Source: Achromobacter spanius (GTDB lineage: Bacteria; Pseudomonadota; Gammaproteobacteria; Burkholderiales; Burkholderiaceae_B). Taken from it: a stretch of 64,000 nt of DNA. The notes below the pieces were generated by a model. That model did not search any database. It was not told the DNA's origin and saw nothing but the letters and a program-made list of their open reading frames with translations. Shown here in pieces: positions 32,314 to 41,858 of the stretch. The position numbers and the translations under genes are program-made. The DNA lies in NCBI RefSeq assembly GCF_002812705.1, contig NZ_CP025030.1:992001-1056000 (forward strand), given 5' to 3'. Within the stretch, counting starts at the first letter, position 1. Every line of letters starts with the position of its first letter.

Positions 32314-33411
32314 ATGACCATTCCTCATCGTTTCTTGCGCCCCTGCCTGCCCTATTTTTTATTGCTCGTTTTAACGGGGGCTATCTTTGGCGTCGCCTAC
32401 GATGCCATCGCTTCCTCGTCGGGTGAGAACAGCGGCGCAGTCGAGCAACCCGCGCGCGATGTGCACTGGCCCGCCTTGCTTGGCGCCATTGGCGGCGTGC
32501 TGCTCAGCCTGTTGTGCTATCGCTGGTTTGGCGGTGCGTCAGCGGTGCGACGCCGATTGAACCGCGCGATGCGGCGCGGCCATATCCACATGGCCTATCA
32601 ACCACTTGTGGAGATGTCCACGGGCCACATGGTTGGCGTCGAAGCGTTGGCGCGCTGGACGCACGAGACGCTGGGCGTGATTCCGCCCGATACGTTTTTC
32701 GCGTGGGCAGAGTCAACGGGCCTGGGACGCAAACTCACGCGCCACATCGTGCGCGCCGCCTTCTGCGACCTTCAAGATCGTTTGCGAGAGCCGGGCGATT
32801 TCTACGCCAGCATCAACGTCACGCCGCGCGACATCGAAGACGCTTCCTTTGTGAAGTTCATGGTCGATACCACACGCGAGTTTGGAATACCGCCCGACCG
32901 AATCGTGCTTGAGATTACGGAGTCTCTGGCGTTCTTGGTGGAAGACCCGCGCACGTTGATTGCCCAATACTTGCGAGTTGGATTCCGCGTGGTGATTGAT
33001 GACTTCGGGGCGGGCTACGCCAACCTCAGCAATCTGCTCACGTGGGGCGTCAGCGGCCTGAAGCTGGACCGCACGTTGATTCGTTGGATCAGCGCGAATG
33101 CGTGGGCGACCACGGTGCTGGACACGGTGTTCGAGATGACACGCCGTTTGAATATCTCTGTGCTGGTCGAAGGCATCGAAACCGAAGAGCAGGCGCGCTA
33201 TGTGCTGGAACGCGCGCCCGAAGCCACCGGCCAGGGCTGGCTGTATGGTCGCCCGTGCCGGGCGGAACTGCTGCGCGCCAACGCAACCCGGCCCGCCGCC
33301 CCCGCGTCCGCGTCCGCGTCCGCGTCCGCCCCGCAAGCGGCAACGTCTTTCTGTCCGGGAGCCAGCGCCGCCACGTCCGGCCATTGCGACCCGACGGTAT
33401 GGCCGGTCTGA
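32314..33411 (+). CDS. Membrane-anchored EAL c-di-GMP phosphodiesterase
   Basis: 365 aa from the ATG at 32314. Two membrane helices (about 13-33 and 53-70) flank a periplasmic loop of only about 18 residues. The EAL domain fills 80-325. Catalytic residues are all present: E110 in EAL, N168 in INVTP, E200 in LEITE, D229-D230 in DDFGAGY, K250 in KLD, E286 in EGIE, and Q307. It should therefore hydrolyse c-di-GMP. The short loop suggests a CSS-EAL-like protein that has lost its sensor. The tail has (AS)n from a GCGTCC hexamer repeated four times (33304-33327). Proximity to an adhesin locus suggests, but does not prove, a biofilm role. Confidence 0.9.
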   Translation: MTIPHRFLRPCLPYFLLLVLTGAIFGVAYDAIASSSGENSGAVEQPARDVHWPALLGAIGGVLLSLLCYRWFGGASAVRRRLNRAMRRGHIHMAYQPLVEMSTGHMVGVEALARWTHETLGVIPPDTFFAWAESTGLGRKLTRHIVRAAFCDLQDRLREPGDFYASINVTPRDIEDASFVKFMVDTTREFGIPPDRIVLEITESLAFLVEDPRTLIAQYLRVGFRVVIDDFGAGYANLSNLLTWGVSGLKLDRTLIRWISANAWATTVLDTVFEMTRRLNISVLVEGIETEEQARYVLERAPEATGQGWLYGRPCRAELLRANATRPAAPASASASASAPQAATSFCPGASAATSGHCDPTVWPV

Positions 33412-33432
33412 TAAGCGCGGGGGCTGTCCACG

Positions 33433-34380
33433 TCAGCCGCCTGCCAGCCCGACAGGCAGATGCTCGCGCATGATCTCGATGAATCGACGCAGCCGCGCCG
33501 GCTGAAAACGCGACGGCGCATACACCAGGAATACCGGCAGCGGGTCGGCGCGCCACTGGGGCGCCAGATGCACCAGGCGGCCGGCGGCCAGGTCGTCTTG
33601 CATGACCCACGCCGATCCCAGCGCCACGCCCAGGCCCAGCACGGCGGCCTTGCGCAGCGCGTGCAAACCGTCGGTGGACAGACGCGGGTGGATGCCGAAG
33701 CGCTCGGTTGCGCCCGTGTCGCAATGCGTCAGGCTGACCTCGGTGCGATAGAACGTGCGCAACGCCAACCAGGGCAGGCACGCCAGCGCCTCCGGCTGCA
33801 AGAGCACGGGCGCCCCGCGCAACAGGTCGGGCGATGCAACGACGATGCGCGGCACTTCGCCCAGCTTCACGGCGATCACGGACGGGTCGGTCACCGCGCC
33901 CACGCGAATCGCGCAGTCCACGTTTTCGGCGATCAGGTCCGGCATGCGGTCATGCAGCAGCCATTCCACGCGCATCGCCGGATACTGCTGCAAGTAGCGC
34001 GCCAACGGCTCCACGAATTGGTCCTGGCCAAACGCGTGCGGGGCCACCACGCGCAAGGTGCCGGTGGGTTCATCGCCCGCGCCGCGCACATCACTTTCAA
34101 ACGACTGCCAGGTGGCAAGCAGTTCCTTGGCGCGTTCATAACAGCGCTGCCCATCCTCGGTCAGCCGGATGGCGTGGGTGGAGCGTTGCAGCAGCCGCAC
34201 CCCCATCGAGCGCTCCAGCAATTGCAGCCGGCGGCTGACGGTGGGTTGCGTGCCGCCCAGTTGCGCGGCGGCGGCCGACAGGCTGCCCGCCTCGACGATG
34301 CGCACGAACGTTTCGATCAGCAGCAGGCGGTCGGTGCCGGCGGCGGCGGGGGTGATGACAGTCGGGGCAGAGGTGCTCAT
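33433..34380 (-). CDS. LysR-family transcriptional regulator
   Basis: 315 aa from the ATG at 34380; the frame is open upstream but lacks homologous sequence. The N-terminal winged helix-turn-helix (FVRIVEAGSLSAAAAQLGGTQPTVSRRLQLLE) is followed by a substrate-binding domain with LRVVAPHAFGQDQF and DCAIRVG. It is divergent from the MFS transporter gene 98 bp away, which is the likely target. Confidence 0.93.
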   Translation of the reverse strand: MSTSAPTVITPAAAGTDRLLLIETFVRIVEAGSLSAAAAQLGGTQPTVSRRLQLLERSMGVRLLQRSTHAIRLTEDGQRCYERAKELLATWQSFESDVRGAGDEPTGTLRVVAPHAFGQDQFVEPLARYLQQYPAMRVEWLLHDRMPDLIAENVDCAIRVGAVTDPSVIAVKLGEVPRIVVASPDLLRGAPVLLQPEALACLPWLALRTFYRTEVSLTHCDTGATERFGIHPRLSTDGLHALRKAAVLGLGVALGSAWVMQDDLAAGRLVHLAPQWRADPLPVFLVYAPSRFQPARLRRFIEIMREHLPVGLAGG

Positions 34381-34478
34381 ACGCCAACCGTATAACCGAT
34401 GTACCGCCGCGCCGGCTACCAAAACATGATCCAGACGCCCAGAATCTGCCCCGTACACGAACCTTCGGACACGTCATC

Positions 34479-35676
<1,198 letters not shown>

Positions 35677-35693
<17 letters not shown>

Positions 35694-36570
35694 TCTCGTC
35701 GGCCGTGATGATCTCGGCCACCAACACCTGCGCGGGACCGTCCAGGAAATACTCTTCGCGGGCCGGCTCGCGCAGTTTCATATAGGCGTTCTCGCCGATC
35801 TGCATGGTGTGCCCGGCGGCCAGTTCCGCGCCGCTTTCCAGCATGTAGCCCATGATGTTGTTGAACATGTTCGAGTAGTACTCGCCTTCATCATGGCCCC
35901 GCGCCAGCGCCGCGAAATCGGGCAGGCCGAACCGGTCGGCGCCATACGTGCGCATCCACACGCCCGCCACGCCGTCCACGTCGTATTTCACAAAGCCGCA
36001 ATACAGCATGTTCAGCGGCAGTGTGCGCAGCAGGTCCAGGCTTTCTTCGCCCAGCGACTCGGCATCGAACACGCCGGCCGGCAACGAGGTGTGCGCGGTT
36101 TCGTTCAACACCGCCACGGCGCCGAACCCCGTCAACGCGCCGGCCACGGCGGCCAGCGCCACGTATTGCTCCAGCGGATCTTTCGCGAACCCGCCGTAGT
36201 ACAGGATGATGTGGCTGGCATGCGCGCGGACTTCGTCCTTGACCGTGCCCGGGTAATGGGCCGGCGCCACGCAGGCTTCCAACGAATCCTTGGGATAAGG
36301 TGCGTTAAAACCCACCAGCCGCACCACGTGCTCGCCCCAGCCCGCCAGGCCCAGCACTTCCGGCATGTCGGGCGCGATCTCGACGCGAGCCTTGCTCATT
36401 GACGGGTGATACGCGCACAACGCGGCCTTCAAGGTGTCCTCGTGCAACGCCAGCGGTGCGTTGAACAGCACCTGCAAGCTCAGCGGGTTTTCAACGTCGG
36501 GGTTGGCGGCCAGCGCGCGGGAGTCGGCGGATTCTTCCTTGCGGCCAAAGAAGCGGGAGAAGATGCTCAT
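35677..36570 (-). CDS. DUF4261 domain protein
   Basis: 297 aa, soluble, no signal peptide. It begins MSIFSRFFGRKEE. The pattern (LVGFNAPYPKDSLEACVAPAHY, HASHIILYYGG, YGADRFGLPDFAAL) fits the DUF4261 family, whose function is unknown. It is read alone, with the convergent MFS gene at its 3' end. Confidence 0.8.
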
Positions 36571-36659
36571 GGAGTTTGGGGCTATCCAGAATTAAAACGG
36601 GGGCAGTATACGTTTGCCCCTAGTCGCGCCTGACGCCATGTCTCGATTGGACACATCTC

Positions 36660-37574
36660 TCACCGTCCGGCCGGCTCCGAGAATCCGTTCGGCCCCACGG
36701 TTTCAACCACATAGTCGATGAACGATTTGATGCGCGACGAGATCGCGGTGTTGCGGTAATACACCGCGTTGATCGGCTGCCTGACATCTTGCGTGTGGCG
36801 CGGCAGCACTTGCTGCAAGGCGCCCGATTCACGGTCCGCTCGCGTCATGAAATCCGACAGGCAGACAATGCCGCCGGCGTTCAACGCCAACTGCCGCAGC
36901 GTTTCGCCGCTATGCGCGCGCACGCCGGGCTTGACGTGCAAGGCTTGCCCATCGGCATCCAGCAGCGGCCATTCGTTCAGCGCTTCCAGTTGGCTGAAAC
37001 CCAGCAGCGTGTGCGTGCTCAAGTCAGCCACGCGCTTGGGCGTGCCGTGTTGCGCCAGATAGGCCGGGCTGGCCAGCACGCGCACGCGGCTTTGCCCCAG
37101 CGGCACCGCGTGCAGCGACGAATCCTTCAGCCGCCCGATGCGAATGGCTAGATCGGTGCGCCGTTCCAGCAAATCGATATTGCCTTCGTTGCTGTTGAGC
37201 TCCAGCTCCACTTGCGGATAACGCTTGCGGTAGCCCGGCACCAGCGGCGCGATGACGTGCAGCATGAACGGTGACGCGGCATCCACGCGCAACAAGCCGG
37301 CCGGCTGATTGCGCCGCACATTCATCAGGTCTTCGGTTTCTTCCACCGCCGCCACGATGCGGCGCACCTGTTCCAGATAGGCGCGACCTTCTTCGGTCAG
37401 TTCCAGCCGGCGCGTGGTTCGTCGCATCAGCGTGGTTTGCAGCTTTTCTTCCAGCCGGCTCATGGTGCGGCTGGTAGCCGAAATAGTCTGCCCCAGCACG
37501 TCGGCGGCAGCGGTGATGGACCCGCTGTCCACCACCGCGATAAAGACCTGCATTTCGTCGAGTGTGGTTTTCAT
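36660..37574 (-). CDS. LysR-family regulator of the CrgA/AaeR type
   Basis: 304 aa from the ATG at 37574. Helix-turn-helix: [36 protein letters not shown]. Effector domain includes [18 protein letters not shown] and [14 protein letters not shown]. It is divergent from dkgB, with 125 bp between start codons, so dkgB is the likely target. Confidence 0.93.
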   Translation of the reverse strand: MKTTLDEMQVFIAVVDSGSITAAADVLGQTISATSRTMSRLEEKLQTTLMRRTTRRLELTEEGRAYLEQVRRIVAAVEETEDLMNVRRNQPAGLLRVDAASPFMLHVIAPLVPGYRKRYPQVELELNSNEGNIDLLERRTDLAIRIGRLKDSSLHAVPLGQSRVRVLASPAYLAQHGTPKRVADLSTHTLLGFSQLEALNEWPLLDADGQALHVKPGVRAHSGETLRQLALNAGGIVCLSDFMTRADRESGALQQVLPRHTQDVRQPINAVYYRNTAISSRIKSFIDYVVETVGPNGFSEPAGR

Positions 37575-37699
37575 GTTTGACGTTATATCAAAAGTCTTTC
37601 GCCAATACAGGGCTTTTTCTGCAAGGATCGGGCGGGCACACTGCATGCATTCCCGGGCCATCGCCGCCTGGATCTTCACCCCCAATTTTGGAGTTTTAC

Positions 37700-38506
37700 A
37701 TGAGCATTCCCCAATTCGGCGTCGGCACGTTCCGTCTGCAAGGCCAGGTCGTCATTGATTCCGTGCGCAACGCGCTGGACGTCGGCTACCGCGCCATCGA
37801 TACCGCGCAGATCTACGAAAACGAAGCCGACGTCGGCCAAGCCATCGCCGAATCCCGCGTGGCGCGCGCAGACCTGTTCATCACCACGAAAATCTGGGTG
37901 CCCAACATGGCGCAGGACAAGCTTGTACCCAGCCTGGAGGACAGCCTGGCCAAGCTGCGCACCGACTACGTGGACCTGACCCTGATCCACTGGCCCGCGC
38001 CCGGCAACGGGGTGTCGATCGCGGAGTGCATGGGCGCGCTGGCCGACGCCAAGTCGCAAGGCCTGACGCGCCAGATCGGTATCTCGAACTTCCCCATCGC
38101 CGAAACCCGGGAAGCCATCGAAGCCGTGGGCGCTGACGCCATCGCCACCAACCAGATCGAACTCAGCCCCTATCTGCAGAACGCCGCGCTGACCGCCTTC
38201 CTGAAGGAACAAGGCATCCACGTCACGTCGTACATGACGCTGGCCTACGGCAAGGTGCTGAAAGACCCGGTCATTCAGCAGATCGCCCAACGCCACAACG
38301 CCACGCCCGCGCAAGTGGCGCTGGCCTGGGCGCTGCAACGGGGCTATTCCGTGATCCCCTCGTCGACCAAGCGCGACAACCTGGCCAGCAACCTGCTCGC
38401 CCTGCAACTGCGCCTGACCGAAGAAGACATGACGCAAATTGCCGCGCTGGAACGCAAAGGGCGCGAAGTCAGCCCCGACGGGCTGGCCGCGAAGTGGGAC
38501 GAATAG
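37700..38506 (+). CDS. dkgB: 2,5-diketo-D-gluconate reductase B (aldo/keto reductase)
   Basis: 268 aa, the same length class as E. coli DkgB and close to it throughout ([52 protein letters not shown]). The catalytic tetrad of the AKR family is visible: Asp in DTAQIY, Tyr in IYENEA, Lys in TKIW and His in LIHWP. An NADPH-dependent reductase of 2,5-diketogluconate and of methylglyoxal/beta-keto esters is expected. The start is at 37700 with GGAG 7 nt upstream; the longer open frame to 37562 runs antisense over the LysR start and is not used. Confidence 0.95.
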   Translation: MSIPQFGVGTFRLQGQVVIDSVRNALDVGYRAIDTAQIYENEADVGQAIAESRVARADLFITTKIWVPNMAQDKLVPSLEDSLAKLRTDYVDLTLIHWPAPGNGVSIAECMGALADAKSQGLTRQIGISNFPIAETREAIEAVGADAIATNQIELSPYLQNAALTAFLKEQGIHVTSYMTLAYGKVLKDPVIQQIAQRHNATPAQVALAWALQRGYSVIPSSTKRDNLASNLLALQLRLTEEDMTQIAALERKGREVSPDGLAAKWDE

Positions 38507-39437
38507 GAGCAGGACGAACAGGCGTAGGACGATCAGGCGTCGTCACACGCTTGTCGGGCGTTTCCCGCATGATCGCCACGAAGGCGTCGACCAAGGGGTT
38601 GTGGTTGTCCGGATGGCGGGCGGCGGCCAGTTCCGCGCGGAAGGCGCCGGGGCCGCGTATGCCCACGTAAGCCAGCACATCCATGCGCATCCGAGCCAGT
38701 GACGCCGGCACGACCGCTGCGCCAAAGCCGGCTTCGACCAAGGTCAGAATCGTGGGAATCATGCTTTCCTGCACGATGTTGGCGGGCTTGCCCGCCACTT
38801 CGATCATCTGCCGCAGCACCTGGCTGAAGTAGCGCGAGCGATCGCGCGCATAACCCACCAACTCAAGCTCAAGCACCTGCGCCATCGTCACCCAGCGCTT
38901 GGCCGCCAAGGGGTGATCCGCCCGCAACGCCAACACCATCGGCTCGGAATACAGCGACACCGGCGCCAGGTCGGCATCCGCGAAGGGCGGCCGCAACAAT
39001 GCCAGGTCCAGGCGCCGCTGGTGCAGGGCTTCGGGCATCTCGCTTGAATTCATCTCTTGCAGGTCGAGCATCACGCCGGGATAGCGCTGGCGAAACGCGA
39101 ATAGCGCCTGCGGCACATTCGAATACGCCGCGCTGGGCGTCAGGCCGATGGTCAATTGACCGGCCTCGCCGCTGGCCGCCTGCCGCACATGGCGGATGGT
39201 TGCGTCATGCTCGGCGGCCATCATCCGGATGCGGCGTTGCAGTTCAGCGCCCGCCGATGTCAGCCGGACAGATCGGGTGGTGCGCTCCAGCAACTGCACG
39301 CCCAGCTCTTCTTCCAGCTTGCGCACGCTTTGGCTCAAGGGCGGCTGGCTAAGATGCAGCCGTTGCGCGGCGCGTCCAAAATGCAGTTCTTCCGCCACCA
39401 CGGCAAACACGTGCAGCAATCGGCTGTCGATCAGCAT
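38469..39437 (-). CDS. LysR-family transcriptional regulator
   Basis: 322 aa. Helix-turn-helix: [36 protein letters not shown]. The effector domain resembles the BenM/CatM class ([34 protein letters not shown]). The last 23 residues are a Pro/Arg-rich repeated tail ([19 protein letters not shown]) encoded by a GACGnnCAGGCG-like repeat that overlaps the end of dkgB by 38 bp. It is divergent from the Bug receptor/amidase pair, its probable target. Confidence 0.93.
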   Translation of the reverse strand: MLIDSRLLHVFAVVAEELHFGRAAQRLHLSQPPLSQSVRKLEEELGVQLLERTTRSVRLTSAGAELQRRIRMMAAEHDATIRHVRQAASGEAGQLTIGLTPSAAYSNVPQALFAFRQRYPGVMLDLQEMNSSEMPEALHQRRLDLALLRPPFADADLAPVSLYSEPMVLALRADHPLAAKRWVTMAQVLELELVGYARDRSRYFSQVLRQMIEVAGKPANIVQESMIPTILTLVEAGFGAAVVPASLARMRMDVLAYVGIRGPGAFRAELAAARHPDNHNPLVDAFVAIMRETPDKRVTTPDRPTPVRPAPIRPTSRPARRG

Positions 39438-39470
39438 TTATTTTCCTGGTGAATCAATAGACAGAGAATA

Positions 39471-39486
39471 AGGTATTAGACAACCT
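39471..39486. promoter_or_regulatory. Inverted repeat AGGT-N8-ACCT between LysR and Bug genes
   Basis: AGGT (39471-39474) and ACCT (39483-39486) form a short dyad in the AT-rich divergent region. The size and place fit a LysR-type binding site. Short, so moderate to low confidence. Confidence 0.4.
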
Positions 39487-39532
39487 AATCCCCCTTTCCT
39501 ACTATGCGCTGACAAATCAACCGGGGGATGCC

Positions 39533-40525
39533 ATGCGCACGACTACTGCAACCATCAAACTTCTGGCCGGCGCCTTCGCCGCCAGCCTGTCCGTGGCGTC
39601 CGCCAACGCCTGGGCACAAGCCGCGTATCCCACGCAGGCCATCAAGTTCATCGTGCCCTACGCGGCAGGCGGCAGCTCAGATACGCGCTCGCGCCAACTG
39701 GCGCAAAAGCTGAGCGATTCGCTGGGCGTGCCGGTCGTGGTGGACAACAAGCCAGGCGCCAGCGGCAACATCGGCACCGGGCAGATCGCCACCGCCAAGC
39801 CCGACGGCTACACCATCGGCCTGGGCAACTTCGCGCCGCTGGCGGTCAACAAGGCGCTGTACACCATGCCCTTCGACCCGGCGCGCGACCTGACGCCCAT
39901 TGCGCTCATCGAGCGTGGCCCCATGGCGCTGGGTGTAAGCGACAAGTCGCCCTACGCCAACCCCGCCGCGTTGATCGAAGACGCCAAGCGCAACCCCGAC
40001 AAGCTCAACTATGCGTCCACCGGGGCCGGTAGCGCCTCGCACCTGAGCAGCGAACTGTTCAAGGACCAGGCCGGCGTGAACGCCACCCACGTGCCGTACC
40101 GGGGTGGCGCGCCCGCCGTCAACGACCTGATCGCCGGCAACGTCGACTTCTATATCGAACTGCCCAGCCTGTTCCTGCCGCACGCAAGCGGCGCTACGCC
40201 CCGCATCAGGATGTTGGCGGTCGCCGCCGACAAGCGCGTACCCGGCTTGCCCGATGTCCCGACCTTCAAGGAATTGGGCATGCCGGACATGGTGGTGTCG
40301 AACTGGTTTGGCGTCGTCGCGCCGGCTGGCACTCCGCCCGAGGTGATCAAGACCCTGAACGAGCACATCAACCGTGCGTTGCAGGACAAGTCGTACCGCG
40401 AGATCGTGGAATCCCAAGGCGGTGAAGTGGCTGGCGGCACGCCGGAGCAGTTCAGTGCCTTCATCGCCAGCGAAAGTGAGCGCTGGACACAACTGATCCG
40501 CCAAAAGCAGATCAAGGTCCAATGA
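39533..40525 (+). CDS. Bug-family tripartite tricarboxylate receptor (TctC-like)
   Basis: 330 aa. A signal peptide ends near ANAWAQA, followed by the family's start YPTQAIKFIVPYAAGGSSD. Other hallmarks: NKPGASGNIGTGQIA, PDGYTIGL, HVPYRGGAPAVNDLIAGNVDFYI. It binds a carboxylated or amide solute in the periplasm. No TctAB membrane subunits are nearby, as is common for Bug proteins. A GGGG-type ribosome-binding site precedes the ATG. It overlaps the amidase by 4 nt (ATGA), so the ligand may be the amidase substrate. Confidence 0.93.
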   Translation: MRTTTATIKLLAGAFAASLSVASANAWAQAAYPTQAIKFIVPYAAGGSSDTRSRQLAQKLSDSLGVPVVVDNKPGASGNIGTGQIATAKPDGYTIGLGNFAPLAVNKALYTMPFDPARDLTPIALIERGPMALGVSDKSPYANPAALIEDAKRNPDKLNYASTGAGSASHLSSELFKDQAGVNATHVPYRGGAPAVNDLIAGNVDFYIELPSLFLPHASGATPRIRMLAVAADKRVPGLPDVPTFKELGMPDMVVSNWFGVVAPAGTPPEVIKTLNEHINRALQDKSYREIVESQGGEVAGGTPEQFSAFIASESERWTQLIRQKQIKVQ

Positions 40526-41748
40526 TGCGGGGTGCACTGATGCGGGGTGCACGCGACGCATGGCTGCGCAGCAAGGATCAAGACGCCGCCATTCAGGCCT
40601 GGACGTGGCTGGCCGAGCCGGCCGACACACCCACGGCCGCTGGCCCGCGCAATGCCCTGGCGGGCGTGGGCTTCGGCGTCAAGGATGTGATTGATGTCGC
40701 GGGCATGCCCACCCGGTCCGGCTCGCTTGCCACCTCGCCGGAACCGGCGCGGTGGGACGCAAGCTGCGTGGCGCAGTTGCGCACGGCGGGCGCCGTCCCG
40801 ATCGGCAAGACGGTGACGGCGGAGTTCGCCTACGCCGCGCCCGGCCCCACCCGCAATCCCCACCACGCCTTGCACACGCCGGGCGGATCGTCCAGCGGTT
40901 CGGCGGCGGCGGTGGCGGCCGGCATGGTCGATATCGCGCTGGGTACGCAAACGGGCGGGTCGATGATCCGGCCGGCGGCGTTTTGCGGCGTGGTCGGCTT
41001 CAAGCCCACCTTCGGCCGCGTCCACCGGCAGGGCATGAGCGTGCTGTGCGACTCGCTGGACACGATAGGCTGGTTCAGCCGCACCGTGGCGCAATCCCGC
41101 GAGGTCGCGTCCGTGTTGCTTCCCCAAGCCGAGCCTGATCATGCATCCACGCGCGCACCGCGCGTTGCCATGCTGGCGTGCGAGGCCATCGGTACGCTGG
41201 ACACGGCGTCGCGCCAAGCCCTGGATGATTGCGCCATGCGGCTGCGCGAACAAGGGGCCGACCTGATCACGCCCGATGTGGACGCCGACTTGAAGTCGCT
41301 GCTGCACCTGCACACGCAGATCATGCACGCGGAACTGGCACGCGGCCTGCTGTCGATTGCGCGCGGTTCGCAGGCCGACTTGCTGTCGCCGGTGCTGCGC
41401 AACGCGATCAAGCTCGGCCTGGAGATTTCGTATGCCGACTACGTGCAATGCCAGCAGGCCCGAGATCGATTGTCGCAAGACTGGCTACGCCGCTTCGGCG
41501 AGATCGACATCATCATTGCGCCCAGCGCACCCGGCCCCGCGCCCAAGGGCTTGCAGTCGACCGGCTCGTCAGTCTTCAACCGCATCTGGTCGCTACTGGG
41601 ATGGCCCGCGCTACATCTGCCTACAGGCCAGGCTGACAACGGATTGCCGGTGGGTGTGCAATGGGTGGCACGCCCGGACCAGGATCACGCCTTGCTTGCG
41701 TGGGCGGCGGACTGGGGCACGGCGACGGGGATGGCAACGGCACGCTGA
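40522..41748 (+). CDS. Amidase-signature hydrolase
   Basis: 408 aa. Amidase-signature core: Lys in GFGVKDVIDVAGMPT, the glycine/serine loop PGGSSSGSAAAVAAG, and GTQTGGSMIRPAAFCGVVGFKPT, which carries the cis-Ser and nucleophile region. It hydrolyses an amide; the specific substrate is not visible. ATG overlaps the Bug receptor stop (ATGA), indicating one transcript under the divergent LysR gene. Confidence 0.92.
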   Translation: MMRGALMRGARDAWLRSKDQDAAIQAWTWLAEPADTPTAAGPRNALAGVGFGVKDVIDVAGMPTRSGSLATSPEPARWDASCVAQLRTAGAVPIGKTVTAEFAYAAPGPTRNPHHALHTPGGSSSGSAAAVAAGMVDIALGTQTGGSMIRPAAFCGVVGFKPTFGRVHRQGMSVLCDSLDTIGWFSRTVAQSREVASVLLPQAEPDHASTRAPRVAMLACEAIGTLDTASRQALDDCAMRLREQGADLITPDVDADLKSLLHLHTQIMHAELARGLLSIARGSQADLLSPVLRNAIKLGLEISYADYVQCQQARDRLSQDWLRRFGEIDIIIAPSAPGPAPKGLQSTGSSVFNRIWSLLGWPALHLPTGQADNGLPVGVQWVARPDQDHALLAWAADWGTATGMATAR

Positions 41749-41790
41749 GCCAGGCATCGCCTCAAAGCCGCTCGTGCATGCGCTGCCGAC

Positions 41791-41816
41791 TTGGCGTCAC
41801 ATTTTATTGACGTCAC
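41791..41816 (+). promoter_or_regulatory. Direct repeats TTGGCGTCAC / TTGACGTCAC upstream of the oxidoreductase
   Basis: Two 10-mers with one mismatch (41791-41800 and 41807-41816) are spaced 16 bp start to start. The second contains the palindrome GACGTC. They end 42 bp before the start codon. They may be a regulator site or overlap a -35 element (TTGACG). Confidence 0.4.
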
Positions 41817-41858
41817 TTGGCATACAGTGCTTCATAGCATCTTGAACCAGAGATTTTT

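Noticed and set aside
41749..41858. Complete sigma-70 promoter upstream of the oxidoreductase
   Set aside because: TTGACG and TTGGCA are present but no acceptable -10 falls 16-18 bp downstream; only the direct repeats are reported.
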